A stretch of DNA of 64,000 bases from Paenibacillus sp. V4I3. GTDB lineage: Bacteria > Bacillota > Bacilli > Paenibacillales > NBRC-103111. The stretch is from positions 3,136,501 to 3,200,500 of the forward strand of contig NZ_JAUSZA010000001.1 of assembly GCF_030817215.1 (NCBI RefSeq), given 5' to 3'. The notes beneath the pieces were generated by a model. It saw nothing but the letters and a program-made list of their open reading frames with translations. It was not told the origin of the DNA and made no database searches. Below, one piece after another: positions 1-10,500 of this stretch (the stretch's first letter is position 1; each line of letters starts with the position of its first letter). The translations under genes and the position numbers were made by a program.

Positions 1-1
1 G

Positions 2-1201
2 ATTATTTCTGGCGGGGCTTCTCTCCAAATTCAAAACTCGTCCAATGTCGTTATCGAGGGGCTTAAATTTACAAATACCGGAAATACAGCCCTTCTCTTA
101 GATGGATCCAATAACATTCGAGTTACTCGAAATCAATTCGCACTACAAGCAACTGGAGGAAACCTAATCTGGCTTCAGGTTAGCGGAGTCAATAGTCATC
201 ATAATCGAATCGAACATAATGACTTCGGTCCCAAGAGCGACACGGACCCTCTAATTGCTTATCAAGGCGATGGTAACGGGAACATCTCTCAGTATGACGT
301 CATCGAATATAATTACTTTCATGATGTGGGTCCATGGGTTGCTAATGGCAAAGAAACGATACGCCTCGGATTATCGGGAATCTCCTTGTCCAATGGGTTT
401 AATACCATCCAGTACAATCTATTTGAGAACTGCGATGGCGAACCCGAAATCGTTTCTGTAAAAAGCAGTAATAACACAGTTCGCTACAATACTTTCAAGA
501 CCTCCAAAGGAGGACTCACCTCAAGACATGGTCATAACAACTCATTTTACGGAAACTTTTTCCTTGGCGATGGTGTAGAGACGGAAGAAGCGGGAATCCG
601 TATTTATGGAAACGACCATAAGATATACAACAATTACATGGAAAATCTTACTGCTAACGCCATTATTCTAGACAATGGTAATTATGACGGAGGTACGAGT
701 GGGTACCCCTCAAATCCAACGGCGGATGACTTGAGAGCGCAGTGGAAAATTTACCGAGCGCAGGTCGTAAACAATACGATTGTTAACAGCACGACGGGAA
801 TTATTGTTGGTTCTAGTAAAACGTATGCTACTCAGGACAGCAGAGTGGCTAATAATATCGTTAGAAATTCCACGGGAACCCTCTATGATGAAGTTGTGAC
901 CACCAACACCCTATTCGAAGGGAATATGGGTTTTGGCAGCACAGTAAGCAATAATAGTTCGAGGACGGCTGCCCAAATTTGGGGAATAAATCCTTTGCTC
1001 ACAACTGTAAATGGGTTGCAAAAATTGTCAACCAGCAGTCCAGCGATAAACGCTGCATTGGGAACCTACACCTTTGTGACTGAGGATATAGATGGGGAAA
1101 CACGCTCCGCCACTGATATTGGAGCAGATGAACGCTCTTCAAGCACATCCTTCGGGAAACATCCGTTGGTGGTAACAGAGGTAGGACCGAATGCGCCTTA
1201 A
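2..1201 (+). CDS. Polysaccharide lyase family 6 (chondroitinase B/alginate lyase-like), 3' part
   Basis: The frame is open from the first bases of the window, so the start lies upstream and only the last ~400 residues are seen. The protein has the repeating asparagine-rich pattern of a right-handed parallel beta-helix. The segments EIVSVKSSNN and LTSRHGHNN hold a lysine and an arginine placed like the catalytic pair of family 6 lyases, which cleave acidic polysaccharides by beta-elimination. The C-terminal segment after about position 1010 resembles a right-handed helix cap. It is probably secreted, but the signal peptide is outside the window. A strong terminator follows directly. Family assignment is from motif recognition; the substrate (alginate, chondroitin or other) cannot be told. 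Confidence 0.8.
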   Translation: MISGGASLQIQNSSNVVIEGLKFTNTGNTALLLDGSNNIRVTRNQFALQATGGNLIWLQVSGVNSHHNRIEHNDFGPKSDTDPLIAYQGDGNGNISQYDVIEYNYFHDVGPWVANGKETIRLGLSGISLSNGFNTIQYNLFENCDGEPEIVSVKSSNNTVRYNTFKTSKGGLTSRHGHNNSFYGNFFLGDGVETEEAGIRIYGNDHKIYNNYMENLTANAIILDNGNYDGGTSGYPSNPTADDLRAQWKIYRAQVVNNTIVNSTTGIIVGSSKTYATQDSRVANNIVRNSTGTLYDEVVTTNTLFEGNMGFGSTVSNNSSRTAAQIWGINPLLTTVNGLQKLSTSSPAINAALGTYTFVTEDIDGETRSATDIGADERSSSTSFGKHPLVVTEVGPNAP

Positions 1202-1231
1202 GTAACAAATAGATAGTTACCGAGATGGCTT

Positions 1232-1271
1232 AAAAAAGATCGCAACAGCCTTAGGCTGTGCGGTCTTTTTT
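1232..1271 (+). terminator. Rho-independent terminator
   Basis: An 18-bp stem, partly mismatched, pairs AAAAAAGATCGC with GCGGTCTTTTTT around a short TTA loop and ends in a T run. It closes the lyase gene. Confidence 0.85.
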
Positions 1272-1347
1272 CATTATAAAACTTGATAAAGTGGGACAAG
1301 GCAAGTAGAGTTGAAACGTAGGAGATGAAAGTAGGGGGTTATTTGAT

Positions 1348-1599
1348 TTGAAAAAACTGGGTATTGTGATGCTGATCGTCTCTGCGATTGCTCTTTTGTC
1401 GGCATTTACGATTCCATTCTTCGTTCATACCGGAAGTGGGATGGCTGGTTGGATCGCTGGTCTTCTTATCGTTAGCGAGATTGCGTTCTGGACAGGCGGC
1501 ATCATTCTTGGTAAAGAAGTGGCGAGAAAATATAGACGGTACTTAAATCCTAAAAACTGGTCGCGAAAACAGAAAAAATCGAGTAACGATGGAGAATAA
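1348..1599 (+). CDS. Small membrane protein, transporter-suffix-domain type
   Basis: An 83-residue protein with two hydrophobic segments (about residues 5-27 and 33-54), followed by LGKEVARKYRRYLNP and a basic, hydrophilic tail. The pattern of two helices followed by a KEV-x-KY-x-x-YLNP motif is that of the short proteins annotated as transporter suffix domain. The start is TTG, placed after a GGGGG stretch. It stands alone between the lyase terminator and the next gene. Function is unknown; membrane location is inferred from hydropathy. Confidence 0.65.
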   Translation: MKKLGIVMLIVSAIALLSAFTIPFFVHTGSGMAGWIAGLLIVSEIAFWTGGIILGKEVARKYRRYLNPKNWSRKQKKSSNDGE

Positions 1600-1682
1600 A
1601 AGAAAAGGTACTTCCAGAAAAATTTAGTTATTTTCTTATTTTCAGGTATACTATAACCTGCAGATGAAGAAGGGGTGGTCCA

Positions 1683-1979
1683 ATGTTTACAATGACAAGT
1701 TACACTGTGGAATTAGTGAAAGATCCATTTGGGATTTTGACCGGGCAGCGATATGAATTTCTCATTGATATTGAAGTTGAGGAAGATGATGAGCTTTACT
1801 CCGAAAGCGGATTATATATTAGAGCGATCTATAGCGTGGAAGAAGAAAAGTCTGGGATTATGAAGTATGAGCTTTACGAGAAAACGACACAACTCTATTT
1901 GGATTTTGATTTAGAGGATGATGAAGTTGCCGCAGTAGAAGCGTTTTGCAAAGAGCACGTTCATGAAGGAAATGAATAA
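1683..1979 (+). CDS. DUF6509-like acidic small protein
   Basis: A 98-residue, strongly acidic soluble protein with no signal peptide. An AAGGGGTGG ribosome binding site lies about 7 bases before the ATG; a second in-frame ATG at 1692 is less well placed. The sequence (SYTVELVKDPFGILTGQRYE at the N-terminus) looks like the DUF6509 family found in Paenibacillus and Bacillus; this naming is from memory of the family. No catalytic motif is visible and no function can be assigned. A terminator follows within 25 bases. Confidence 0.65.
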   Translation: MFTMTSYTVELVKDPFGILTGQRYEFLIDIEVEEDDELYSESGLYIRAIYSVEEEKSGIMKYELYEKTTQLYLDFDLEDDEVAAVEAFCKEHVHEGNE

Positions 1980-2001
1980 GTAAGTGAATAAATAAGTGAA
2001 C

Positions 2002-2037
2002 AGCCATTCGAGATGCGAGCATCTTGGATGGCTTTTT
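2002..2037 (+). terminator. Rho-independent terminator
   Basis: AGCCATTCGAGATGC pairs with GCATCTTGGATGGCT around a 2-base loop, followed by TTTTT. It ends the small acidic protein gene. Confidence 0.85.
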
Positions 2038-2053
2038 AAATAATCAATAAAAG

Positions 2054-2083
2054 AAAAAACCCTCACGCAGTAAGGGATTTTTT
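2054..2083 (-). terminator. Terminator of the aldo/keto reductase gene
   Basis: AAAAAACCCT and AGGGATTTTTT flank a 9-base loop just beyond the stop of the minus-strand reductase, with the T run in the right orientation for it. Confidence 0.75.
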
Positions 2084-2096
2084 CAAGCTAATCTTC

Positions 2097-3038
2097 TCAT
2101 CCTTGAAGGATGTCTTCCACCTTTTGTAACACATCTTCCGTCAAGCGGATGCCGCTAGCTGCGCAATTTTCAACGACTTGCTCAGGGCGGCTAGCGCCAA
2201 CGAGGGCACTTGCTACATTGTTTTTTCTGAGAATCCAAGCGATAGCCAGCTGAGAGACCTTAATGCCAAGCTCATCGGCGATTCCGGATAATTGTGACAC
2301 TTTATTCAATAATGCTTCGTTTAATTGCTTATCGCTCCAATTCTTGCTGCTTGCTCGGCTATCGGCTGCGAAGGGTTGTCCTGCACGATATTTGCCTGTA
2401 AGAAGCCCCTGTGCAAGCGGCGAAAAGACAACCTGACCGAATCCCTTGGCCTCGCCAAGTGGGATAATTTCTTTTTCAATGTAACGATTGAAAAGGTTGT
2501 AGATCGGTTGATTAACAATCAGCTTATCTAATAGAAGCTTGTCAGCAATTGCATATGCTTCGACAATCTGAGCAGGTGTCCATTCGCTCACACCAATGTA
2601 GAGTACCTTGCCTTGTGTAACCAAATCGTCCAATGCACGCAAAGTTTCTTCTAGCGGAGTTTCAGGGTCATAACGGTGGCAATAGTAGATATCAATGTAA
2701 TCCGCATTCAGTCGACGTAGACTGGATTCGGCCTGTTCTTTAATATGCTTGCGGGATAAACCGCGATCATTAGGACCATCGCCCATCGTATTAAAAACTT
2801 TTGTAGCTAGAACATAGGATTCCCGTGGATAGGAGGAGAGTGCTTTGCCCATCACTTTTTCTGCTTCACCACGTTCGTATACGTTAGCTGTATCAAAGAA
2901 ATTAACACCCAAATCATAAGCTTGTTCAATAGAACGGACGGCAGGATCTTCCCCGACATAACCACCGTATGTGAGCCAACTGCCTAGACTGATTTCACTG
3001 ACTTTGAGACCGCTGTTACCGAGTTTGCGATATTGCAT
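2097..3038 (-). CDS. Aldo/keto reductase (Kv-beta-like/YhdN-like)
   Basis: A 313-residue NADP(H)-dependent oxidoreductase of the aldo/keto reductase superfamily with a TIM-barrel fold. It shows LGSWLTYGG near the N-terminus, FFDTANVY with the catalytic Asp and Tyr, ATKVF with the catalytic Lys, and YIDIYYCHRYDP with the His. The C-terminal SALVGASRPEQVVEN is the cofactor-binding segment. Length is full for the family. The ATG follows an AGGAGG. The natural substrate cannot be told; members reduce assorted aldehydes and ketones in the cytoplasm. Confidence 0.9.
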   Translation of the reverse strand: MQYRKLGNSGLKVSEISLGSWLTYGGYVGEDPAVRSIEQAYDLGVNFFDTANVYERGEAEKVMGKALSSYPRESYVLATKVFNTMGDGPNDRGLSRKHIKEQAESSLRRLNADYIDIYYCHRYDPETPLEETLRALDDLVTQGKVLYIGVSEWTPAQIVEAYAIADKLLLDKLIVNQPIYNLFNRYIEKEIIPLGEAKGFGQVVFSPLAQGLLTGKYRAGQPFAADSRASSKNWSDKQLNEALLNKVSQLSGIADELGIKVSQLAIAWILRKNNVASALVGASRPEQVVENCAASGIRLTEDVLQKVEDILQG

Positions 3039-3262
3039 GTTTGTTAACCTCCTAGTGCAATATGGGATAAGAACTATCTATAGTATAAAGATATTCCCTG
3101 GTTTATGTAAGAACTGACAAATAGGTGATTAAGTTACCTGGAGGTACGAGGCATACTTCAAGGTAAGTACATATCGTGATCATCAAGGGGGATGAAGGCT
3201 ATCTGCTCTGTAGCCAAGAGATAGCTTTTCAAGTAAAATGACTGTGAAAGGAGGAGATATTC

Positions 3263-3616
3263 ATGTTAGCTTCCCTATTTGTTGGCATCGTAGCCATAGA
3301 GCATATCTACATTCTAATTTTGGAAATGTTTTTATGGACAACACCTCGTGGTTTGAAAGCCTTCGGCTTGACGAAGGAACAAGCCACGGAAACCAAATCA
3401 CTTGCTGCTAATCAAGGCTTATACAATGGATTTCTTGCGGCTGGTCTTGTATGGGGACTCGTTCACCCTGATGCATCCATGGGTCGTTCCATTGAGATCT
3501 TCTTCTTAATCTGTGTCATTATTGCTGCCTTGTATGGCGGGGCAACTGCAAAAAAGTCGATTTTACTGGTACAGGGTTTGCCTGCGGTCATTGCTCTTCT
3601 TTTTGTCCTTCTGTAA
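3263..3616 (+). CDS. DUF1304 membrane protein
   Basis: A 117-residue protein with about four hydrophobic helices and the family signature EHIYILILEMFLW near the N-terminus and NQGLYNGFLAAGL in the middle. These match DUF1304 integral membrane proteins, whose function is unknown. An AAAGGAGGAG ribosome binding site precedes the ATG. It is monocistronic and convergent with the diguanylate cyclase, with a shared two-way terminator between them. Confidence 0.85.
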   Translation: MLASLFVGIVAIEHIYILILEMFLWTTPRGLKAFGLTKEQATETKSLAANQGLYNGFLAAGLVWGLVHPDASMGRSIEIFFLICVIIAALYGGATAKKSILLVQGLPAVIALLFVLL

Positions 3617-3679
3617 GATCACAATACTACATAAGTAAACAGTCATTTACAGACATACATAAGTAAGGTTTTATCGCAA

Positions 3680-3726
3680 TAAATAAGGGAAGTCCCTATA
3701 GCTACTTGGGACTTCCTTTATTTATT
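3680..3726. terminator. Bidirectional terminator
   Basis: AATAAGGGAAGTCCC pairs with GGGACTTCCTTTATT around an 11-12 base loop, with A and T runs on both sides. It lies between two convergent genes and can serve both. Confidence 0.8.
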
Positions 3727-3734
3727 TAGCCAAT

Positions 3735-4871
3735 TTAGGCATACTTCACTACCTTATTTTTGCCACTTGTTTTTGCTCGATACATGGCTTCATCAGCCTG
3801 TTTGATGAGCGCCTCGGCGCTTAGGCCATTCTTATACTTGCTGTAGCCGATACTTGCGGTTACAATCGTTTCCTTCTCAATTCGACTGCGAACGCGTTCT
3901 GCAAATGCATCCATTTTGACACTAGGATCAGTCACCATGACGACCATCTCTTCGCCACCGTATCGGCCGGCAATGCCGCATTCTTCGGCTTCTTCTTTCA
4001 TAATCAGCGCAACCTGCTTGAGCACATCGTCCCCCATCTGATGACCTTGGGTATCATTTAGCTTCTTGAAATTATCAATGTCGCTAAACAAAATGTACAC
4101 AGGCAAATGCCGTCCAACATATTGCGCAACGCGGTTATAGAAAAATTTGCGATTATATAGACGTGTAAGCCCGTCCGTTATGGATGAATTATAAATGGCC
4201 TGCATAAGCTCTACGACACGTTCAAATAGCAGCATAAACAATAGAAAATAATAAATAATCGGTAAGACATTGGCTGCAATGGATAACACAGGTTGAACGT
4301 TTCCATACATATAGGCATTTACAAGGTGGACAGATTGAATGAAAAAGTAAACCGTCAGTGCCAGTTGGTATTTGACCTGTTGTCCGATGTACGGTGGGAT
4401 CGTGTAGAAACATAGGAAGATCAGCACAAATACATAGAGCTCAAGACCAATATCCTGAAGCAATCTAACTTGCTCTTGCGTGCCGCTATACATATTTGGC
4501 ACACTGAAATGAAGAATTGAAACGACAAAACCCATAATCATTAAGCCATAGAAGAATATGTACTGTTTACGATTCGTGCGATTGTATAATTGATAGATCC
4601 CCATGTTAATAAGGATGAACGATATTATTTTAAGCATTAGCCGCATATAGGCGGTTAAACTTGTATCCATATCGCTAAGTGTTAAATATAACTGGAGAAG
4701 GTAATGAATGCCTACAATAACTAGTGAAATGGTCATCGACATGTAGCCTTTTTTGCGACGGTCTAGAAATAATCGAAGAGAGATCACGAACATAAGGGCA
4801 ACAATGACAACGATAATGGCATTCGATAATAATGAAGCTAAATCACCGAAAAGCAGATCAACAACTTTCAT
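3735..4871 (-). CDS. Membrane-bound diguanylate cyclase (GGDEF)
   Basis: The N-terminal ~210 residues form six or seven hydrophobic segments. A GGDEF domain follows, starting at DGLTRLYNRKFF, with the active-site loop RYGGEEMVVMV (GGEEM is an active variant of GGDEF). It makes cyclic di-GMP from two GTP at the membrane. An allosteric I-site RxxD just before the loop is not evident, so product inhibition may be weak. The start is ATG at 4871, since a GGAGGAAAGT ribosome binding site lies just before it; an upstream in-frame TTG would sit inside that site. Confidence 0.9.
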   Translation of the reverse strand: MKVVDLLFGDLASLLSNAIIVVIVALMFVISLRLFLDRRKKGYMSMTISLVIVGIHYLLQLYLTLSDMDTSLTAYMRLMLKIISFILINMGIYQLYNRTNRKQYIFFYGLMIMGFVVSILHFSVPNMYSGTQEQVRLLQDIGLELYVFVLIFLCFYTIPPYIGQQVKYQLALTVYFFIQSVHLVNAYMYGNVQPVLSIAANVLPIIYYFLLFMLLFERVVELMQAIYNSSITDGLTRLYNRKFFYNRVAQYVGRHLPVYILFSDIDNFKKLNDTQGHQMGDDVLKQVALIMKEEAEECGIAGRYGGEEMVVMVTDPSVKMDAFAERVRSRIEKETIVTASIGYSKYKNGLSAEALIKQADEAMYRAKTSGKNKVVKYA

Positions 4872-5044
4872 ACTTTCCTCCAAAATCCCCTGTTTTTCGA
4901 CATGTAATGAATCTATTATAAAGGAAAATGCGAGAGAGGGATAGAAACGATTGTAAGGGCTCGACAGGTGTTCTCTTTTCTATTCGGCGCACACAAGTTA
5001 CAATAAGAAGGTAAGCTCAAGGATTTGGGAGAGGGGCTCATGCA

Positions 5045-6205
5045 ATGAACATATTGCAAGCATTGTTTTTCCCCCCGGAACAGCCGGGTGGGGTGTCATC
5101 CATGGTTCCCTATATATTGGACCGTTTTAATAAAAAAGGCTGGGAAATGGAATTATTTTCGCTACCTAAGCGGATTCGTGGCAAGGGTACTGAGGAAGTG
5201 GAGTTCGCCACTTTTGATTGGCGGAAGTATGCCGGAAACCCGATCGTTGATAAATACATTCAGACGTACAAGGATTATGTTTGGTGGACGAAGTTGAGAA
5301 TTTCCAAAAAGTATGATATTATCCATGCCCATCATCCGATTGCGGCACTTGCCATGAAGCAGATTTATCCGGAAACACCCGTCATCTTGACCATTCACTC
5401 CAGTTTTGAGAGAGAACTTATTTTGAATGGACGTATTCAGGAGAATGGCGTGGAGCATCAATTCCTTACTCAAATTTACGGAGAGCTTGAAGCGAGAGTC
5501 GATCAGATGATCACGGTCTCTAACTCGTTCAAGCAATATATGGCGGAATATATGCAGGATAGTGAACGGATAGGCGTTATTCCAAATGGTTTTGATGAAA
5601 AGCGTTTTCGTCCGATTTCACATGAAAATCCAGTTACGCAGTTCATAACCGTTTGCCGTTTAGTGCCTGCCAAAGGGCTCGATACACTGTTGATTGCTTG
5701 CGGAGAGTTGAAAAAACGCGGTCATCCCTTCGTTTTACATATTATTGGTGATGGACCAAGCCGAGAAGAACTTGAGAAACTGGCGATTCAGCATAATATT
5801 TACGAAGAAACAATTTTCTACGGCTATATGCTGCATCCAGAAGAATTTATGCCGTTCTTTGATGTATTCGTTCTGCCATCGCGCGCGGAGGCATTCGGGT
5901 CTGTATTTGCGGAGGCAGCACTATGCTGGTTAGCGTTGATTGGAACCGACGTCGGAGGGATTGCTGAGCAAATCGAACATGGACATAACGGCTTGCTTGT
6001 GCCGGTTGGTGATGCGATGGCGCTTAGCCATGCTCTGGAAAAAGTCGTCATTGATCCTACTTTCCGCTACAATTTAGCACGAACTGCTTGGGAGAAGGCG
6101 AAGAAAACCTACTCATTGAACCGAGTGCTTCGGCAGCTGAAAAGTGTGTATGAAAGTTATCAAGCCGCTGTACAACCAAATGACGATGATAGTGCGGATA
6201 GTTAA
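5045..6205 (+). CDS. Glycosyltransferase family 4 (GT-B fold)
   Basis: A 386-residue cytoplasmic glycosyltransferase. The N-terminal half starts with PPEQPGGVSSMV, which places the glycine-rich acceptor-site loop; IHAHHPIAAL follows. The C-terminal half has VIPNGFDEKRF, ITVCRLVPAKGLDTLL, IIGDGPSREELE and the nucleotide-sugar binding segment PSRAEAFGSVFAEA with the E-x7-E pattern. Such enzymes transfer sugars from UDP- or GDP-sugars with retention. No other glycan gene is adjacent, so the product is unknown. The start ATG follows GAGAGGGGCTC. Confidence 0.88.
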   Translation: MNILQALFFPPEQPGGVSSMVPYILDRFNKKGWEMELFSLPKRIRGKGTEEVEFATFDWRKYAGNPIVDKYIQTYKDYVWWTKLRISKKYDIIHAHHPIAALAMKQIYPETPVILTIHSSFERELILNGRIQENGVEHQFLTQIYGELEARVDQMITVSNSFKQYMAEYMQDSERIGVIPNGFDEKRFRPISHENPVTQFITVCRLVPAKGLDTLLIACGELKKRGHPFVLHIIGDGPSREELEKLAIQHNIYEETIFYGYMLHPEEFMPFFDVFVLPSRAEAFGSVFAEAALCWLALIGTDVGGIAEQIEHGHNGLLVPVGDAMALSHALEKVVIDPTFRYNLARTAWEKAKKTYSLNRVLRQLKSVYESYQAAVQPNDDDSADS

Positions 6206-6233
6206 AAAAGCTGAATAGGAAGGCGTTAGAGCG

Positions 6234-7502
6234 ATGAAACGACTGCGGTTTATGCATGCCGCCGACCTGCATCTGGACAGTCCGTTCAAAGGCATGTCGG
6301 CGCTGCCTGAACGGGTTCGTGAGCGAATACGAGAATCAACGTTTGAAGCGCTCAAGGAACTCGTGGCTTTAGCGATACAAGAGCAGGTAGATTTTGTACT
6401 CATTAGTGGGGATGTATATGATTTATCCGATCGCTCCTTGCGCGCTCAAATTCGCTTCCAGAAAGCATTGGAGCAATTAGAAGAGCAAGGAATTCCTACT
6501 TACATTATTCATGGTAATCATGACCCGGAGGATGGACGTGCCGCGAAGCTGGATTGGCCGGCAGCAGTCCATTTTTTTGCGTGCGATCAAGTGGAGACGA
6601 TTAACGTGGAAAAGCCGCATCGCGGCGTCATTGCCCAGATTCATGGCATTTCGTATCGAAGCGCTGGGGTAACGGATAATTTAGCTGTTAAATTTAAAGT
6701 CGGCCGAGAAAAGGTATGTCAGATCGGCCTATTACATACGAATGTCGACGGTGATCCCGGTCATGACAATTATGCCCCTTGCAGCAAGCAGGATTTGCTT
6801 GAAGCAGGTATGAACTACTGGGCGTTAGGCCATGTACATACGAGGAACGTGCTTCATCAACAGCCGGCGATTGTTTACCCAGGGAACCTGCAGGGCCGAA
6901 GTATTCGGGAAACAGGACCACGTGGGTGTTACATTGTCGATATGACTGAGTATGGACGAGCTGAGCTCACCTTTCATGCGTTGGATCAGGTTCGTTGGTT
7001 CCTAGAGCGGCTGTCTGTGGCAGGCATACAGACAGAGCAGGAATTGAAAGACCGGCTCGGTGAGCAGCTTGAGCGGATTAGAGCAGAGGCGGACGGCAGA
7101 GATGCCGTCGTCCGACTTGTTCTGGAAGGGCGCAGCGCGGTGCATAGCTTGCTGCGCAAAGGGCGGGCTCTGCAGGAGCTGACCGCCGAACTGCGTGAGG
7201 AAGAAGATGAGCGGAGCCGCTTCGTCTGGGTGGAATCCATTGAGGACCGAACGGCAAGTGAACTCGACCTCGAGGCCTTACAGCAGGAGAAGAGCTTCCT
7301 TGGCGACCTCCTGCGGTATTCGGCTGCGCTGCAAGGCGACGACGAAGCGCTTGCTTTGTTTGCAAGCGAGGCGCTGGCCGCGCTGCAGAGCTTGCCGCAA
7401 GCAGCCGGTGATCCGGCTGCGGCTGAGCCTGAACGGCTGCTCGAGTGGCTGCGCGCCGCACAAGAATTAGCCGCGGACCTGTTGTCCGCGGATGGGGGGT
7501 GA
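6234..7502 (+). CDS. yhaO: DNA repair exonuclease, SbcD/Mre11-like metallophosphoesterase (YhaO)
   Basis: A 422-residue protein opening with MHAADLHLDSPFKG, followed by ISGDVYDLSDRSL, HGNHDPEDG and GHVHTRNVL. These are the metal-binding blocks of the calcineurin-like phosphoesterases of the SbcD/Mre11 group (D-x-H, GD-x-x-D, GNHD, G-H-x-H). The C-terminal ~170 residues are GC-rich, alanine- and glutamate-rich helix. It is followed by its ATPase partner with only a few bases between the stop and the next start, so the two are probably translated together. It likely processes DNA ends; the Bacillus homologue is YhaO. Confidence 0.9.
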   Translation: MKRLRFMHAADLHLDSPFKGMSALPERVRERIRESTFEALKELVALAIQEQVDFVLISGDVYDLSDRSLRAQIRFQKALEQLEEQGIPTYIIHGNHDPEDGRAAKLDWPAAVHFFACDQVETINVEKPHRGVIAQIHGISYRSAGVTDNLAVKFKVGREKVCQIGLLHTNVDGDPGHDNYAPCSKQDLLEAGMNYWALGHVHTRNVLHQQPAIVYPGNLQGRSIRETGPRGCYIVDMTEYGRAELTFHALDQVRWFLERLSVAGIQTEQELKDRLGEQLERIRAEADGRDAVVRLVLEGRSAVHSLLRKGRALQELTAELREEEDERSRFVWVESIEDRTASELDLEALQQEKSFLGDLLRYSAALQGDDEALALFASEALAALQSLPQAAGDPAAAEPERLLEWLRAAQELAADLLSADGG

Positions 7503-7507
7503 CATGG

Positions 7508-10500
7508 ATGAGAATCGTATCCATGCAGGTTCAAGGTTTCGGCAGCCTGCGCGAGCGGCAGCTTGATACCGATAGCCCGCTGGTGCTGTTTTATGGCGCC
7601 AACGAAGCGGGCAAGAGCACGCTCATGGGCTTCGTCCGCGCGGTGCTGTTCGGCTTTCCAACTCGTCAGAGCCGGTTGGAACGATACGAGCCGCTGGGCG
7701 GCGGCGCCCATGGAGGAGCGCTAACCCTGCTCGATGAGCAGGGTCAGCTCATTCGTGTCGAGCGCTACGATGCGCCCGCCGCAGGCGGCAGACGAGCCTC
7801 TGCGGGGCTCGTCAAGGTCACCCTCGGTGATGGCACCACCGGGGGTGAAGACCTGCTGAACACGCTGCTGGGCGGCCTATCGGCCGACCTCTTCCGCAGC
7901 TTGTTCGCTTTCGGTTTAACCGAGCTGCAGGAGCTGCGCACCCTGCAGACAGACGAGCTCAGCGGCTATCTATATAGCGCTGGGCTTGGTGTGAGCGGCT
8001 CGGCCATTATGGAGGCCGAGCGCAAGCTGACGGCGCAGGCCGACAGCCTGTACAGACCCCGCGGGCGCAATCAGGAGATGAACCGTCTCCTGAAGGAGCT
8101 TGAGGGTCTGGAGCAGTCGCTGCGCCGCAGCCGGGACCCCGCAGCCGACTACGATCGGCTGTTGGCGGAGCGCCGCTCCGCGGAGGAGCGCATTGCTGCC
8201 TTGGAGGGGCAGCAGGAGTTGCTGCGCGCGGAGCTGCACAAGCTTGGCCTGGCCGGCAAGGCGCGCAGCGGATGGATCCGCTTGCGTCAGATCGGCCAGG
8301 AGCTGGCGGCGCTGCCTGCGCTGGCGGGCTTCCCCGAGCATGCCTCGGCAAGGCTTGACGCGCTCGAGGCAGAGCTGGAGCGCATCCATGCGGAGCGCAC
8401 TCGGCTCCTGCTGCGGCAGGAAAGCCTAATGAGCCAGCTACGCGCCATAGAGCTTGTGCCTGATCTGCTCGAGCATCAGATCGAGCTGAATCATTGGCTG
8501 GAGCAAACAGCCATATATGAAGAGAATAAACGCAGCGTGGATCAAATGCGCGTGGAGCAGGAGCACCAACGTGCGCAGGTAGACAGGCTGCTTAAACAAA
8601 TAGATGTTCACTGGGAGGAGACAGATTTAGCCTCTTTCTCGGTAACGATTTCCCTGCGTGAACAGGTACGAGCTTACAAAGCACAGTTTCATAAGTGCAA
8701 GGACAGTGAGCTGCGCGTCAGAACAGAGCTGGAGAGTCTGCAGCAGCAGGTCAAACGCGACCAAGATACGGTAAGGAGCTTGGAATCCGATTTACATAAA
8801 AGCGGGGTAAGAACAGATAGTTCAGCCTCTCCCGGTTGGGGAGGAGCAGACCCATCTTCTGCTTTGCAACTTATAGCGAGAGATTATGCGCGCTGGCAGC
8901 AGCTTGTGAGAGAGCTTGCACATCAAAAAGAACGCGATGCTGTGGAAAACCAGTTTCAGCTTACTCTGGAAGAAGCAGCGAAAGCTGGCAAAACGGCCTC
9001 GAGGAGACTTCGTCAGCGCTTCATATTCATATCCGGCCTATTGGCCGTGTTGGCGCCATTATTGCTGTTATGGCAAAGCAGCTGGGTGGCAGCTCTCTGC
9101 GCTTTTCTTTTATTTGCTGGTACTGCACTCTATATGCTTGTTTCTGATCGTGCAGCGACAGAGAATCGCTCTTCCCGAGCGATGACTTCATCCCCGATCA
9201 GGGATGAAAGTCTGAGCGATGAACTTCGCTTGCTGGAGCGCCGCCTGCAAGAACAAATCCAGACTTTTGCCCAGCAGCAAACGGGCTATGTTGAAGCTGC
9301 GGCAGCATCAACTGCTACTTCGGTGGGCCGTTCCGCATCAATCCCTCTTGAGGTGCTCCAGCCTCAACTGGATGCATGGATGCGAGAAGCTGACCAAAAT
9401 AAACAACAACGCAGTGAGCTGCTTCGTAAACTAGAGAAGCTGCAGGATACGAAGGAGATGCTGCAATCTCTTCGGCAGCAAGAAGATCAGCGCAGTGGCT
9501 ATTTCGAGCAGCTTGTGATGGAGTCAGATCAGCTCCAATCGGATTGGAGTCATTGGCTGCAATCGCTTGGACTAAGTTCGCAGTTATCAGTGGACGCTCT
9601 GCTAGAAACATTCCAGACGATTGAGCAAGGGCAGGAAAGTCTTCGTCAGCTTCATAAGCTGGAGTCCAAGCTTGAGACATTAGTAACGAACATCGATCAC
9701 TATGAAAAAACAGTCGGTTCACTTCTTCGGTTTTCACCAGAGGTACGTCAAGAACCCGTATTCGCGCTCAAACGCTGGAAAGAGCAGGAGCAAGAACAAC
9801 TGAAGCTGCTTGCGGAGAAGAAGCATGGCGAACAGCTTTATTTGGAAACCGAGCAAGAGCTGCAGCTTCTACAGTCAAACGAGCAGCGTACACAAGCTCG
9901 GTTGGAACAACTTTTACAGGAAGCCTCTGCAAGTGACGGTGAAGAACTTCGTATTCATCAGAGAGAGCAGGAAGAACGAAGGAAACTGACGGAAGAACAA
10001 ACATTGCTGGAATCCTCGCTCGAAACGTTACTCAGCCGCTCATTACTTGCCAGCTACACCGAGCTATTGGAAACCCATGGAGAAGATGATATCGCACTTC
10101 AAATGGCATCCCTCCAAGACCAATTAACCGCTACTGCCCATGAAACGAATGAACTTCGAGAGGTTGTTGGTAAGCTATCAGGACAAATTGAGAAGCTGGA
10201 GACAGGCTCAGAACATGCAGACCATCTTCTTCAAGCCGAAGCTTATAGAGCGACCATTCGACAGCAAGTTGATCAATATGCTGTAGCTTCATTCGCTTCA
10301 CTGCTAATGAAGAAAGCCCGCGATGTTTATGAGCATGAACGGCAGCCCGGCGTTCTTCTGCGAGCATCGGATTACTTTGCGAAGATGACGAACGGTGCCT
10401 TCACCCATGTCAAAGCGCCATTCGGAGAGCAGCGTCTAGTCGCAATACGAACGAATGGAGAGTCGCTTGATACGAGTCAGCTTAGTCGGGGAACGGCAGA

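Noticed and set aside
6986..8429. Several long frames on the other strand and in other frames of yhaO and yhaN
   Set aside because: They are shadows caused by high GC in this stretch; YhaO and YhaN account for it.
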